Assembly: GCF_001905595.1 (NCBI RefSeq)
Contig: NZ_LIXI01000009.1
Coordinates: 124,001-188,000 of the forward strand
Direction: 5' to 3'
Source: Streptomyces sp. CB00316
Lineage (GTDB): Bacteria; Actinomycetota; Actinomycetes; Streptomycetales; Streptomycetaceae
Length of the DNA stretch: 64,000 nucleotides
Below are positions 7,825 to 14,849 of this stretch, in pieces; the first letter of the stretch is position 1; each line of letters begins with the position of its first letter. A model generated the notes under the pieces. That model did not search any database. It had not been told where the DNA came from and saw only the letters and a program-made list of their open reading frames with translations. The position numbers and the translations under genes are program-made.

Positions 7825-7851
7825 GGATGCCCCCTCGGGCAGTCGGACGTC

Positions 7852-8727
7852 CTACGGGTCCTCGGACTGGCGCAAGCCGCGGCGGATCGCGGCGACGAGC
7901 TCCAGCGAGCGGTCCGGCGTCAGTGCGTGCGCCTGCAAGGTGCGGAAGGCCGAGCTGTACGCCTCGAGGTCTTCTTTCCGCTCCAGATAGAGACTACTCG
8001 TCAAGTGGTCAAGAACGACCACATCCAGATCAGAAATGTTCGGAAAGGAGAAGATAACGAAAGGGCAGGTGAGTCCGACATGCCCGCCGACGGAGAACGG
8101 AAGTAACTGAAGCTCCACATGGGGGAGTTGGGCCACCTGCGTCAGGTGGTGCAGCTGGTCCCGCATCACCTCGGGCCCGCCCACCTCCCGGTGCAGCACC
8201 GCCTCGTCCAGCACGGCGGTGAACCGCAGCGGCGGCTTCGCGCGCAGCACCCTCTGACGGGTCAGCCGCACCTCGACCAGGGAGTCGAGGCGGTCAGCCG
8301 GCAGGCCGTCCAGCGAGGCGCGGGTGACCGCCCGCGCGTAACCGGCCGTCTGGAGCAGCCCCGGCACCACCGAGGTCTCCAGGGTCCGCACCGTACTGGC
8401 CTGGGACTCCAGGCTGATGAAGTCGCGGTACTGGGGCGGGATCAGGCCCCGGTAGGCGTGCCACCACCCCGAGCCGCCGCCACCCGCCGACCCGGCGAGC
8501 ACTTCGAGCAGGGCGCGCAGCTGCCCGTCGCGCACCGCGTAGACGTCGAGCAGACGTGTCACGTCCTCGGGGCTGACCCCGCTGGCGCCGGTCTCGATAC
8601 GGCTCACCTTCGACTGGTTCCAGCCGAGCAGGCGCGCCGCGTCCCGGCTGGTCAGTCCGGAGACGTGCCGCAGACTTCGCAACTCCTCGCCGAGCTTCCG
8701 CCGTCGGACGACGGGGCCGTGCGGCAT
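7852..8727 (-). CDS. XRE-DUF5753 transcriptional regulator (WhiJ-like)
   Basis: A 291-residue regulator. Residues 10-70 form a helix-turn-helix of the XRE type, with SRDAARLLGWNQSKVSRIETG as the recognition unit (seen between residues 28 and 48). The rest is the DUF5753 domain: WWHAYRGLIPPQYRDFISLE, then VPGLLQTAGYARAV and FTAVLDEAVLHRE. ATG at 8727 has AAGGAGA at good distance; an upstream in-frame start at 8778 lacks one. Known members bind DNA and are modulated by a DUF397 partner, here the next gene. Divergent from the HATPase gene, a layout seen in whiJ/abaA-type clusters of Streptomyces. Confidence 0.88.
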   Translation of the reverse strand: MPHGPVVRRRKLGEELRSLRHVSGLTSRDAARLLGWNQSKVSRIETGASGVSPEDVTRLLDVYAVRDGQLRALLEVLAGSAGGGGSGWWHAYRGLIPPQYRDFISLESQASTVRTLETSVVPGLLQTAGYARAVTRASLDGLPADRLDSLVEVRLTRQRVLRAKPPLRFTAVLDEAVLHREVGGPEVMRDQLHHLTQVAQLPHVELQLLPFSVGGHVGLTCPFVIFSFPNISDLDVVVLDHLTSSLYLERKEDLEAYSSAFRTLQAHALTPDRSLELVAAIRRGLRQSEDP

Positions 8728-8857
8728 CCGGGTCTCCTTGCGCTGTGCGGTACGGAACGGGACGGGTCCGACCCGCACCGCAAGGTCGGGCCCGCAGGAA
8801 GGTCAGTGTGCCCTTCGTCCGGGTTGTGCGGGACCCGAATTCACCGCTTCGAGCGAC

Positions 8858-8873
8858 AGATATATGCATATCT
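8858..8873. promoter_or_regulatory. AT-rich inverted repeat between the XRE and HATPase genes
   Basis: AGATAT-ATGC-ATATCT has 6-bp arms and stands out as an AT-only island in a GC-rich 249-bp divergent intergenic region. It is positioned to serve as operator or promoter core for either the XRE-DUF397 operon or the HATPase gene. Autoregulation by the XRE protein is plausible but is inference. Confidence 0.4.
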
Positions 8874-8976
8874 TGGTCGAACGTCGTTACAGCGAGCTTC
8901 AACAGTGGCAGTCTGGCGCAAAGCATCCTCCTGGCCGACTGCCGGTCGGCCGGGGCGCGAAAGGGACGGCGTCGCC

Positions 8977-9420
8977 ATGGCAGACCATCAGGAAGCAACC
9001 GTCACCCTGCCGAGCGATCCGGTCTCGGTCGCCTCGGCCCGCAGATTCGTGGCCAGGACGTTGGCCGAATGGGGCCTCTCCGAGGACACGGAGCTGGCCG
9101 ACACCATCCGGCTGATCATCTCCGAACTGGCCACCAACTCGGTCCAGCACACCTTCGGCCAGTCGCCCACCTTCACCGTCGATCTGCGCCTCGAACGCGA
9201 CGAGGAACTGCGCCTCGGGGTGACGGACAGTCACCCCAGGTGGCCCCAGCGGCTGCCCGCCGCCGTACGGCAGGACAACGGGCGGGGCATGGTGATCATC
9301 CGGGCGCTGGCCAAGGAGTACGGGGGACGGCTCACGGTCGTCCCGACGGCCGAGGGCGGCAAGACGGTCTGGATCGCGTTGCCCTGGGCGGTACCGGTCC
9401 AGGGCTCGTTCCAGGGCTGA
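8977..9420 (+). CDS. ATP-binding regulator of the RsbW-like HATPase family
   Basis: A 147-residue single HATPase_c domain of the serine-kinase anti-sigma type. The N-box is ISELATNSVQH (about residues 48-58), the G1-type motif is LGVTDSHPRW, and the G2-type motif is DNGRGMVIIRALA. Streptomyces encodes dozens of these proteins; some antagonise sigma factors through anti-sigma antagonists, and many sit beside XRE/DUF397 genes as here. The ATG at 8977 gives the usual short N-terminus; a purine-rich AAAGGGA is upstream. No sigma factor or antagonist gene is adjacent, so the partner is unknown. Confidence 0.82.
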   Translation: MADHQEATVTLPSDPVSVASARRFVARTLAEWGLSEDTELADTIRLIISELATNSVQHTFGQSPTFTVDLRLERDEELRLGVTDSHPRWPQRLPAAVRQDNGRGMVIIRALAKEYGGRLTVVPTAEGGKTVWIALPWAVPVQGSFQG

Positions 9421-9456
9421 CGACAGGGCAGAGAGTGTCGGGAGGGCCGCCACGGT

Positions 9457-9984
9457 TCAGGGTGCCGCTACCCGCGCGAAACCGCTCCGCAGCAGGGCGA
9501 GCAGCGTCGACGCCGCGGCGGTCGCCGCGGTGCACATCGGAGATCGTCCGGCGGAACTCCGCGGGCTCCAGCCGCCGGACGGCCAACGGCGCGGACGACA
9601 GCGACGCGACCATCTCCGGCACCACCGCCACGCCGAGCCCCGCGCTGACCAGCGCGCACACCAGTGCGTAGCCGGGTGACTCGCACACCACCGCCGGGGT
9701 GGCGCCCGCCGCCGCCAGTGCGCTCTCCACTCCGCGCCGGGGCGGACGCGCCGGAGCCCTGATCAGCGGCCGGCCCGCCAGCTCGGCGACCGGCAGCCGT
9801 CCGGACCCTTCGGCGAGCCGGTGCCCGACCGCGGTCGCCAGCACCAGCTCCTCCACCAGCAGGGGCTCGACGGTGACGCCGGGCGGCGGCGGGTCGGCCA
9901 CCGCCGGTTCGTAGGTGTGGGTCAGAGCCAGGTCCACCTCGCCCGCGGTGACCGCCGCGATCCCGCCCGGCGGCCCGTACTCGG
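9457..9984 (-). pseudogene. LysR-type regulator remnant (effector domain only, frameshifted)
   Basis: The minus strand encodes the substrate-binding domain of a LysR regulator: EYGPPGGIAAVTAGEVDLAL, then THTYEP, VATA-type loop TAVGHRLAEG, and LVCALVSAGLGVAVVPEM. The DNA-binding N-terminal half (about 90 residues) is missing; homology ends abruptly near 9983. Near 9530 the frame also breaks: after TISDV the expected end TAATAAASTLLALLRSGFAR continues in another phase to a TGA at 9457-9459. So the gene has both a 5' truncation and a frameshift and cannot make a working regulator. Confidence 0.75.
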
Positions 9985-10182
9985 TCGCTGCCCAGGCCCC
10001 TCCTGCTCGCCGCCCTCGTGGTCGCCTTCGCCCTCGTCTGGTTCGCGGCCCTCGCCCTGCTCGCGGACCGGCTGGGGCGGTGGCTGCGCCGGCCGCGTAC
10101 CGCCCGGGCGATCGAGGGCGGCAGCGGCGTGGCGCTCACCGGACTGGGACTGGCGCTGGTGACCGGGCCCCTCCTGCGCTGA
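9985..10182 (+). pseudogene. LysE-family exporter remnant (C-terminus only)
   Basis: The plus strand from about 9985 to the TGA at 10180-10182 encodes two membrane helices, LLLAALVVAFALVWFAALAL and, near the end, GVALTGLGLALVTGPLL, separated by the loop DRLGRWLRRPRTARAIEG. This is the characteristic C-terminus of LysE/RhtB amino-acid exporters. There is no start codon and the N-terminal two thirds are missing. It abuts the LysR remnant at 9983-9990; LysR and LysE genes are classically divergent, so one deletion removed both 5' ends and the shared promoter. Confidence 0.75.
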
Positions 10183-10257
10183 GGTGCGCCGAGGGGGCCC
10201 GTGCCGCCCGCAGGGGAAGATCATCCGCCCGCAGGGGAAGAGCGTCCGGCAGGTGGG

Positions 10258-10728
10258 TCAGCGGACCCGTCCGTACCAGACGCTCTTGGACCAGATTTTC
10301 GCCTTGCGCACCACATCCCCGGATTTGGGGGAGTGCCAGATCTTCCCGCCCCCGGCGTAGATGCCCACGTGGTAGACGCTGCGGCCGGAATGGAAGAAGA
10401 CCAGGTCGCCGGGTTTCCGCTTCGACGAGGAGATACGGCTGGTCTTGTTGTACTGCTGCTGTGCTGTGCGGGGAAGTTTCTTCCCGGCCTTCTTGAACGA
10501 GTAGAGAGTCAGCCCCGAGCAGTCGAACCGGCTGGGACCCGCGGCCCCGTACTTGTAAGGAGCCCCCTTCTTCGACGCGGCGATCTTGAGCGCCTTGGTC
10601 GAATGGGTGGCGGCCTCGGCATCGTCGACCAGACCTGGCGCGAGCATCGAGGACGTCACGGCCAGGGTGAGTACGGAGGCCGTACCGACCCGGGCGAACA
10701 GAGACGGGACATGAACCTGCGCAGACAT
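10258..10728 (-). CDS. Secreted NlpC/P60 cell-wall hydrolase
   Basis: A 156-residue protein with an N-terminal signal peptide (hydrophobic core about 15-30, likely cleavage after AEA near residue 39) followed by one NlpC/P60 domain. The catalytic Cys is C70 in RFDCSGLT and the His is H120 in YHVGIYAG, with a second His in IWHSP. It should cleave peptide stems of peptidoglycan outside the cell. ATG at 10728 has GAAGG seven bases upstream. A c-di-AMP riboswitch lies directly upstream in the leader, matching known control of Streptomyces cell-wall hydrolases. No SH3 or coiled-coil part is present; it is a minimal family member. Confidence 0.9.
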   Translation of the reverse strand: MSAQVHVPSLFARVGTASVLTLAVTSSMLAPGLVDDAEAATHSTKALKIAASKKGAPYKYGAAGPSRFDCSGLTLYSFKKAGKKLPRTAQQQYNKTSRISSSKRKPGDLVFFHSGRSVYHVGIYAGGGKIWHSPKSGDVVRKAKIWSKSVWYGRVR

Positions 10729-10736
10729 GCGCAACC

Positions 10737-11000
10737 CTTCGTCAGCCGCCTGTGAAGGATGACCTGTCGGGTTCGGGCTGGCGAAGTTGCCCGGCCGCTT
10801 GACGCGGCTTCACCCCGAGGGCTTCCCGGTCTCCCGGTCGGCCCGTTGTGCTCGGGTCCTCCACTCCTGCCGATCCACTCCTGTCGACCAGTCATCCGGG
10901 AAGCGGCAGGACTCGGCGTCCACCCGGACCGCCCCGCCGCGGTGGCGGGGGCTTGTCGTCCCAGGGATCTTGACTCACGAAGTGCCGGACTTCCGAGCCG
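10737..11000 (-). ncRNA. c-di-AMP (ydaO/yuaA) riboswitch
   Basis: Read on the minus strand, the leader of the NlpC/P60 gene contains the conserved blocks of the ydaO-yuaA class in the right order: GGGTGAAGCCGCGTC (10801-10815), a stem GCGGCCGGGCAACTTC, then CCCGAACCCGACAGGTCATC (10758-10777) and AGGCGGCTGAC just before the ribosome site. The 3' end is within about 10 bases of the start codon region. Riboswitches of this class sense c-di-AMP and turn off resuscitation and cell-wall hydrolase genes in Streptomyces. The 5' boundary is approximate; the P1 partner strand lies somewhere near 10980-11010. Confidence 0.85.
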
Positions 11001-11271
11001 AAACAAGGATTTGTGAGTCTCCTCACCACTGAACCGTTCGGGTGGACGGGACCAATTCGCGCCCGTCGACGAGCCCGGCGCATGCCCTCGCACCAGCGAC
11101 GAAAGGGTGCAATTCGAGTACGGGGCGCGCGTCGAACGCAAGTTGAGCCGTCGCTCGCGCGGGTGATCGCCTACGCCGAACGAGCGAGGAAAATTGATCG
11201 CGGGACCGGGCGTGTCGCACGGCAGGACGACCGGCCCGCTCCCGTAATGCGCTCCGGGCGCGTGGAGCGGC
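11001..11271. other. Intergenic region upstream of the riboswitch
   Basis: This 271-bp stretch has no convincing coding frame. It must contain the promoter for the riboswitch-NlpC transcript (minus strand) and the 3' end region of the small gene ending at 11272. It is noticeably richer in A and T than the flanking genes around 11003-11060 and 11150-11200. I see no clear hairpin terminator. Confidence 0.5.
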
Positions 11272-11577
11272 TCAGTTCGGGGTCGGCGGCACGGCGACCC
11301 GGCCCGCCCGCCGTTCGCCGTCCAGCACTCGCAGGGCCCGCGCCAGCGTCGCCGCGTGGATCTGCCGCTCGCCGCGCTCGTGCATCAGGGCCAGGGCGTC
11401 GCGAAGGGCCGTGGCCCGGGAGACCAGGGCCTGCGCGGCTCTCAGGGCGCTGTAGGTGTCGCTGCCGTGAGCCGGGTTGATGCGGCCCACCTGGTCGAGG
11501 ACCGCCAGGTAGCAGTCGATGACTTCACCCTCGGCGCGGGTCAGTGCGGGCAGGGGTGGGAACTCCGGGGGTTCCAT
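11272..11577 (-). CDS. Hypothetical protein coupled to the ClpP paralogue
   Basis: A 101-residue, mostly helical protein with no motif I recognise. It starts PEFPPLPALTRAEGEVIDCY and has two amphipathic helices (about 20-45 and 48-85). Its ATG lies only seven bases after the clpP-like stop, with AGGTGA overlapping that stop, so translation is coupled. It may work with the ClpP-like protein, but nothing in the sequence shows how. No signal peptide or membrane segment. Confidence 0.65.
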   Translation of the reverse strand: MEPPEFPPLPALTRAEGEVIDCYLAVLDQVGRINPAHGSDTYSALRAAQALVSRATALRDALALMHERGERQIHAATLARALRVLDGERRAGRVAVPPTPN

Positions 11578-11584
11578 GGGCGGT

Positions 11585-12220
11585 TCACCTCACGTCGTGC
11601 GGCGGCTGGGAGAGCGTGCGGTTCTCCACGATGTGGTCCACCAGCCCGTAGGCGCGAGCGGCCGCCGCGTCGAGGATGGTGTCGCGCTCGATGTCGGCGG
11701 TGACCCGCTCGGCGGTCCGGCCCGTGTGCCGGACGAGCATGTCCGTGAACAGCTCGCGGGTGCGCACCAGTTCGCGCGCGTGGATCTCCAGGTCGGACGG
11801 CTGGCCCCGCAACGGCTCGGTCAGTGCGGGTTGCTGAATGACTACCCGCGCGCCGGGCAGGGCATGTCGCCGCCCCGGAGCCCCGGCCGCCAGAAGGGCG
11901 GCCGCGTAGGAGCCGGCCTGCCCCAGACAGAAGGTCTCCACCTCGCATGTCAGAAACCGCATCGTGTCGTAGACCGCTGCCATCGCCCCGAACGAGCCTC
12001 CGGGGCAGTTGATGTAGAGCGACAGGGGCCGGTTTGGGGCGGCGTGCTCCACGTACATGAGCTGCGCGATCAGATCGCTCGCCGCGGTGTCGTCGATCGG
12101 ACTTCCGAGGAAGACGATCCGCTCGGACAGGAGCTTGGAGTACGGGTCCTGGGTCCGGGGCCCGGTCGTGGTGCGCTCGGTGAATTCGGGCAGTACGTGA
12201 CGGGAGTCGGGTCGGATCAC
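11585..12220 (-). CDS. ClpP-family protein with catalytic His replaced by Gln
   Basis: A 211-residue member of the Clp protease proteolytic subunit family. It has the core signatures YINCPGGSFGAMAAVYDTM and, for the nucleophile region, FCLGQAGSYAAALLAAG with the Ser retained. The next motif, normally (N/A)-R-(V/I)-x-I-H-Q-P, reads GARVVIQQPAL: codon CAG replaces the catalytic His. The catalytic Asp aligns with D in IERDTIL. Ser-Gln-Asp would not be an efficient triad, so this may be a non-proteolytic or regulatory subunit in mixed rings. GTG at 12220 with GGAGAGAGG upstream gives the normal N-terminus. No Clp ATPase gene is adjacent. Confidence 0.85.
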   Translation of the reverse strand: MIRPDSRHVLPEFTERTTTGPRTQDPYSKLLSERIVFLGSPIDDTAASDLIAQLMYVEHAAPNRPLSLYINCPGGSFGAMAAVYDTMRFLTCEVETFCLGQAGSYAAALLAAGAPGRRHALPGARVVIQQPALTEPLRGQPSDLEIHARELVRTRELFTDMLVRHTGRTAERVTADIERDTILDAAAARAYGLVDHIVENRTLSQPPHDVR

Positions 12221-12366
12221 GGCGGAGCCTCTCTCCTGGGTGCGTGGCGGAACGCATGGGCGGCGCAGGTCCGCCCTGCGCTCACGCCCTGTCAAAAATG
12301 TACAGGACGTACAGAAGAGAGGAAGGGCTTCCGCGTTCGCGAGATCCAGGAGAGGGCGGTAAACGC

Positions 12367-12882
12367 CTATTCGCAGCCGACTCCGTCACCGTCGCGGTCG
12401 AGGTGGGAGGCGTACCCGGGGTCGCCTCTCCTGACGGGAGCGGCGCCCGCGGCACGGGCGGCGGCGCAGTTCTTGTAGTACGTGGATTTTCCGCCCGAGT
12501 CGTCGGCATCGTCGTAGACCGGATCGGGCGCCTCGGCGGCGGGATCCGGCGGCGGAGCGGTGACCGTCACCCGCACCTTCTTGATCTTCGTGACCGTCGG
12601 GGCCGGCTCCGGGGCGGCCGTCACGGTGACCTTCGCCGTCTCCGTCACGGTGACGGTCACCGTCGGCCACGGCTCCGCCTTCACCGACGCCGTCTGTACG
12701 GTCTCCGGCTCCTCGCCGGTGGCGCCGATCCCGATGCCGAGCAGGAACAGCACGCCGGCGGCGGGGATGACGACGCGCTTACGGGCCCAACGCGGACCGG
12801 TGGAAGGGCTCGGCGGCGGGGCGGTGACACCCGGCCCCCAGTCCGCTTGCCGTGACAGGTGCTGCGGGTCGTTCCAATTCAC
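12367..12882 (-). CDS. Membrane-anchored excalibur-domain protein
   Basis: A 171-residue protein with a cytoplasmic N-terminus, one membrane segment (VVIPAAGVLFLLGIGIGATG, about residues 37-56), a Thr/Val-rich linker with repeated VTVT blocks, and a C-terminal excalibur domain: YYKNCAAARAAG followed by GDPGYASHLDRDGDGVGCE. The last part is a calcium-binding DxDxDG loop with paired Cys. The domain would face outside the cell. GTG at 12882 has GGGGGA upstream; an in-frame ATG at 12933 lacks a ribosome site. Function of excalibur proteins is not well known. Confidence 0.82.
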   Translation of the reverse strand: MNWNDPQHLSRQADWGPGVTAPPPSPSTGPRWARKRVVIPAAGVLFLLGIGIGATGEEPETVQTASVKAEPWPTVTVTVTETAKVTVTAAPEPAPTVTKIKKVRVTVTAPPPDPAAEAPDPVYDDADDSGGKSTYYKNCAAARAAGAAPVRRGDPGYASHLDRDGDGVGCE

Positions 12883-13084
12883 GTGTCCCCCGAGGTGGTT
12901 CGTGGAGGGATGACGCTGGTGAGTCAGGTGCACCCGCGGGAGCAGGATGTTCCGTTGGTGATGGAGTTGTGACCATAGTGCGGGGGAATGGTGGTCGTGT
13001 CCCCGCCGCCGGTCTCCCGGAAGCCGGGCATCGCGGCTGTCGCGAGGCTCCGCGGCGGTTGCGCCCGCGCCTTAAGCTGGGGCC

Positions 13085-13378
13085 ATGGCTTACGAGATTC
13101 CGGTGACGCAAGCACGGGCGGAGCTCGCCGACCTGATCAACCGCGTCGTCTACGGCGGTGAGCGGGTCGTTGTGACGCGGCACGGCAAGCCGCTCGTCGC
13201 GCTGGTCTCCGCCGCCGACCTGGAACGGCTCGAAGGGCTCGACGGGGACGGGGACGCGGCCGAGGAGCAGGTGATCAGCTCGGTCTCCTCGATCCGCTCC
13301 GCCGCCCCGGCCCCCGGCGAACGTCAGCGGTTCGGGATCGCGGCCGAGTACCGAGGTCAGGGCGACCCGGGCGCCTGA
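13085..13378 (+). CDS. Phd/YefM family antitoxin, apparently without partner
   Basis: A 97-residue protein whose residues 2-55 match the Phd/YefM fold: YEIPVTQARAELADLINRV, then GERVVVTRHGKPLVALVSAADLERL. Such antitoxins bind their own promoter and neutralise a RelE/YoeB or Doc toxin encoded just downstream. Here no toxin gene follows: downstream lies the C-terminus of a degraded membrane protein on the other strand. The C-terminal 40 residues are longer and more charged than in minimal members. Orphan antitoxins of this type are common in Streptomyces genomes. Confidence 0.8.
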   Translation: MAYEIPVTQARAELADLINRVVYGGERVVVTRHGKPLVALVSAADLERLEGLDGDGDAAEEQVISSVSSIRSAAPAPGERQRFGIAAEYRGQGDPGA

Positions 13379-13442
13379 TCACCGGCCGGTGCGGTGGTCG
13401 TACGCGCCGCGCGACCAGCACCACCGCCAGGCCGAGCGCCGG

Positions 13443-13990
13443 TCAGAGCATGAGCGTGCGGGCTGGGCCACCCGCCGCGCCGCCGTCGAAGAACGCGACG
13501 GAGCGCAGCAGTGAGCCGCCCGCACCCGGCGGCAGCCACTGCCCGAGCGCACCGACCGGCTCGGGGAGTAGCTGCGGGGCGCTGGCGACCCCGGAGAGGG
13601 GGTCGCCCAGCAGGATCTTCAGCAGGGTGACGACGCCGAGCCCGCTGTGCGCCACGGCCGCGGCGGCGAGGCCCACCGGTGCGGCCGATCCGGCCGGTGT
13701 CAGCACCGCCCGCCCGCACCCCGCGCAGTCCCGGCGGCAGCACGCGCCGAGTGCGCCGCCGCGCGGTCCCCGGAGCGCGCGGCCGCCGCATCGGCGAATC
13801 GGACTCGGGCGCCCTCCGGTGCCACCGGTGTCAGCGCCTCACGCAGCGGCTGGGCGAACCACGGGGCTCGCGACCGTCGCGCTGAGCACGTGCGGGCCCT
13901 CCGGTCCGGCGACGACAGCCCCGTATACGACCCGGTCCTCGCTCGCTGTCCGCGCCACGGCCCACGGCCCACGGCCCACGGCTTCATCGT
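13443..13990 (-). pseudogene. Degraded YhgE/ABC-2-type membrane protein remnant
   Basis: Three minus-strand frames together make the C-terminal third of one membrane protein. Frame one has RVVYGAVVAGPEGPHVLSAT then ASPVV; frame two continues AQPLREALTPVAPEGARVRF up to RSGD; frame three continues from PRGGALG through VVTLLKILLGDPLSGVASAP and LGQWLPPGAGGSLLRSVAFF to the stop at 13443. The first switch (near 13860) fits one extra base between PVV and AQP; the second is near 13770. The expected membrane helices between RSGD and VGLAAAA are partly missing, suggesting a deletion too. The family identity (YhgE/Pip-like or ABC permease) is from memory of Streptomyces homologues. Confidence 0.6.
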
Positions 13991-14078
13991 GCGGGAGGCG
14001 CTGCTCGGGGGACGTACGGCGTGAGGTGCCGGAGAACGGCTTGCGCGGGCTGATGTCCATGGGTCCGCAAAAGGCCGG

Positions 14079-14094
14079 TTAACGCAACGGAAAA
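14079..14094 (+). promoter_or_regulatory. GlnR-like half site upstream of ureA
   Basis: TTAAC-GCAACG-GAAAA resembles the a- and b-boxes of the Streptomyces GlnR consensus (gTnAC-n6-GaAAc). It lies about 130 bp before the ureA start. In S. coelicolor ureA is a reported direct GlnR target, repressed with nitrogen excess, which makes a site here likely. The match is imperfect (first G absent, last C replaced), and a second full half-site is not evident; CTAAC at about 14104 could belong to it. Confidence 0.35.
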
Positions 14095-14140
14095 ACTTCC
14101 GCCCTAACGTGCAGTACCTGGTCGCGAGAGCCGGGTCCGT

Positions 14141-14161
14141 CGTTCAACGAACTGTTGAACG
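14141..14161. promoter_or_regulatory. Inverted repeat upstream of the urease operon
   Basis: CGTTCAAC-GAACT-GTTGAACG has perfect 8-bp arms and a 5-bp spacer. It ends 60 bp before the ureA GTG, so it is in the core promoter or 5' leader. It does not fit the GlnR consensus and may bind a different regulator, for example of nickel or urea supply. Binding is not shown. Confidence 0.45.
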
Positions 14162-14221
14162 GGGATAGGGTTCCGCTGCGCCCGGAGGCCGGTACCGGGT
14201 GGTAGACGATGAGGTGGAAGC

Positions 14222-14524
<303 letters not shown>

Positions 14525-14537
14525 CGGGGCCACGCCG

Positions 14538-14849
14538 ATGGTTCCCGGAGAGATCCTGTACGGGGACGGGGGCATCGCCCTCAACGAGGGGCGCCCCGTC
14601 ACCCGCCTCACCGTCCTCAACGCCGCCGACCGTCCCGTCCAGGTCGGCTCCCACTACCACTTCGCCGAGGCCAACCCCGGGCTGCGCTTCGACCGGCAGG
14701 CCGCCCACGGGCTGCGGCTGCACATCGCGGCCGGTACGGCGGTCCGCTTCGAACCCGGCATCCCCGTCGACGTCGAACTCGTCCCCCTCGCCGGCCGCCG
14801 CATCGTCCCCGGCCTGCGCGGCGAGATGGGAGGTGCCCTCGATGCCTGA
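14538..14849 (+). CDS. ureB: Urease beta subunit UreB
   Basis: A 103-residue beta subunit: VPGEILYGDGGIALNEGR at the N-terminus, RPVQVGSHYHFAEANPGLRF in the centre and GIPVDVELVPLAGRR near the end. The ATG follows ureA after 13 bases. The last eight bases overlap the start of ureC, so alpha is translated with beta. Length and all conserved blocks are normal for the three-subunit bacterial urease. Confidence 0.96.
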   Translation: MVPGEILYGDGGIALNEGRPVTRLTVLNAADRPVQVGSHYHFAEANPGLRFDRQAAHGLRLHIAAGTAVRFEPGIPVDVELVPLAGRRIVPGLRGEMGGALDA

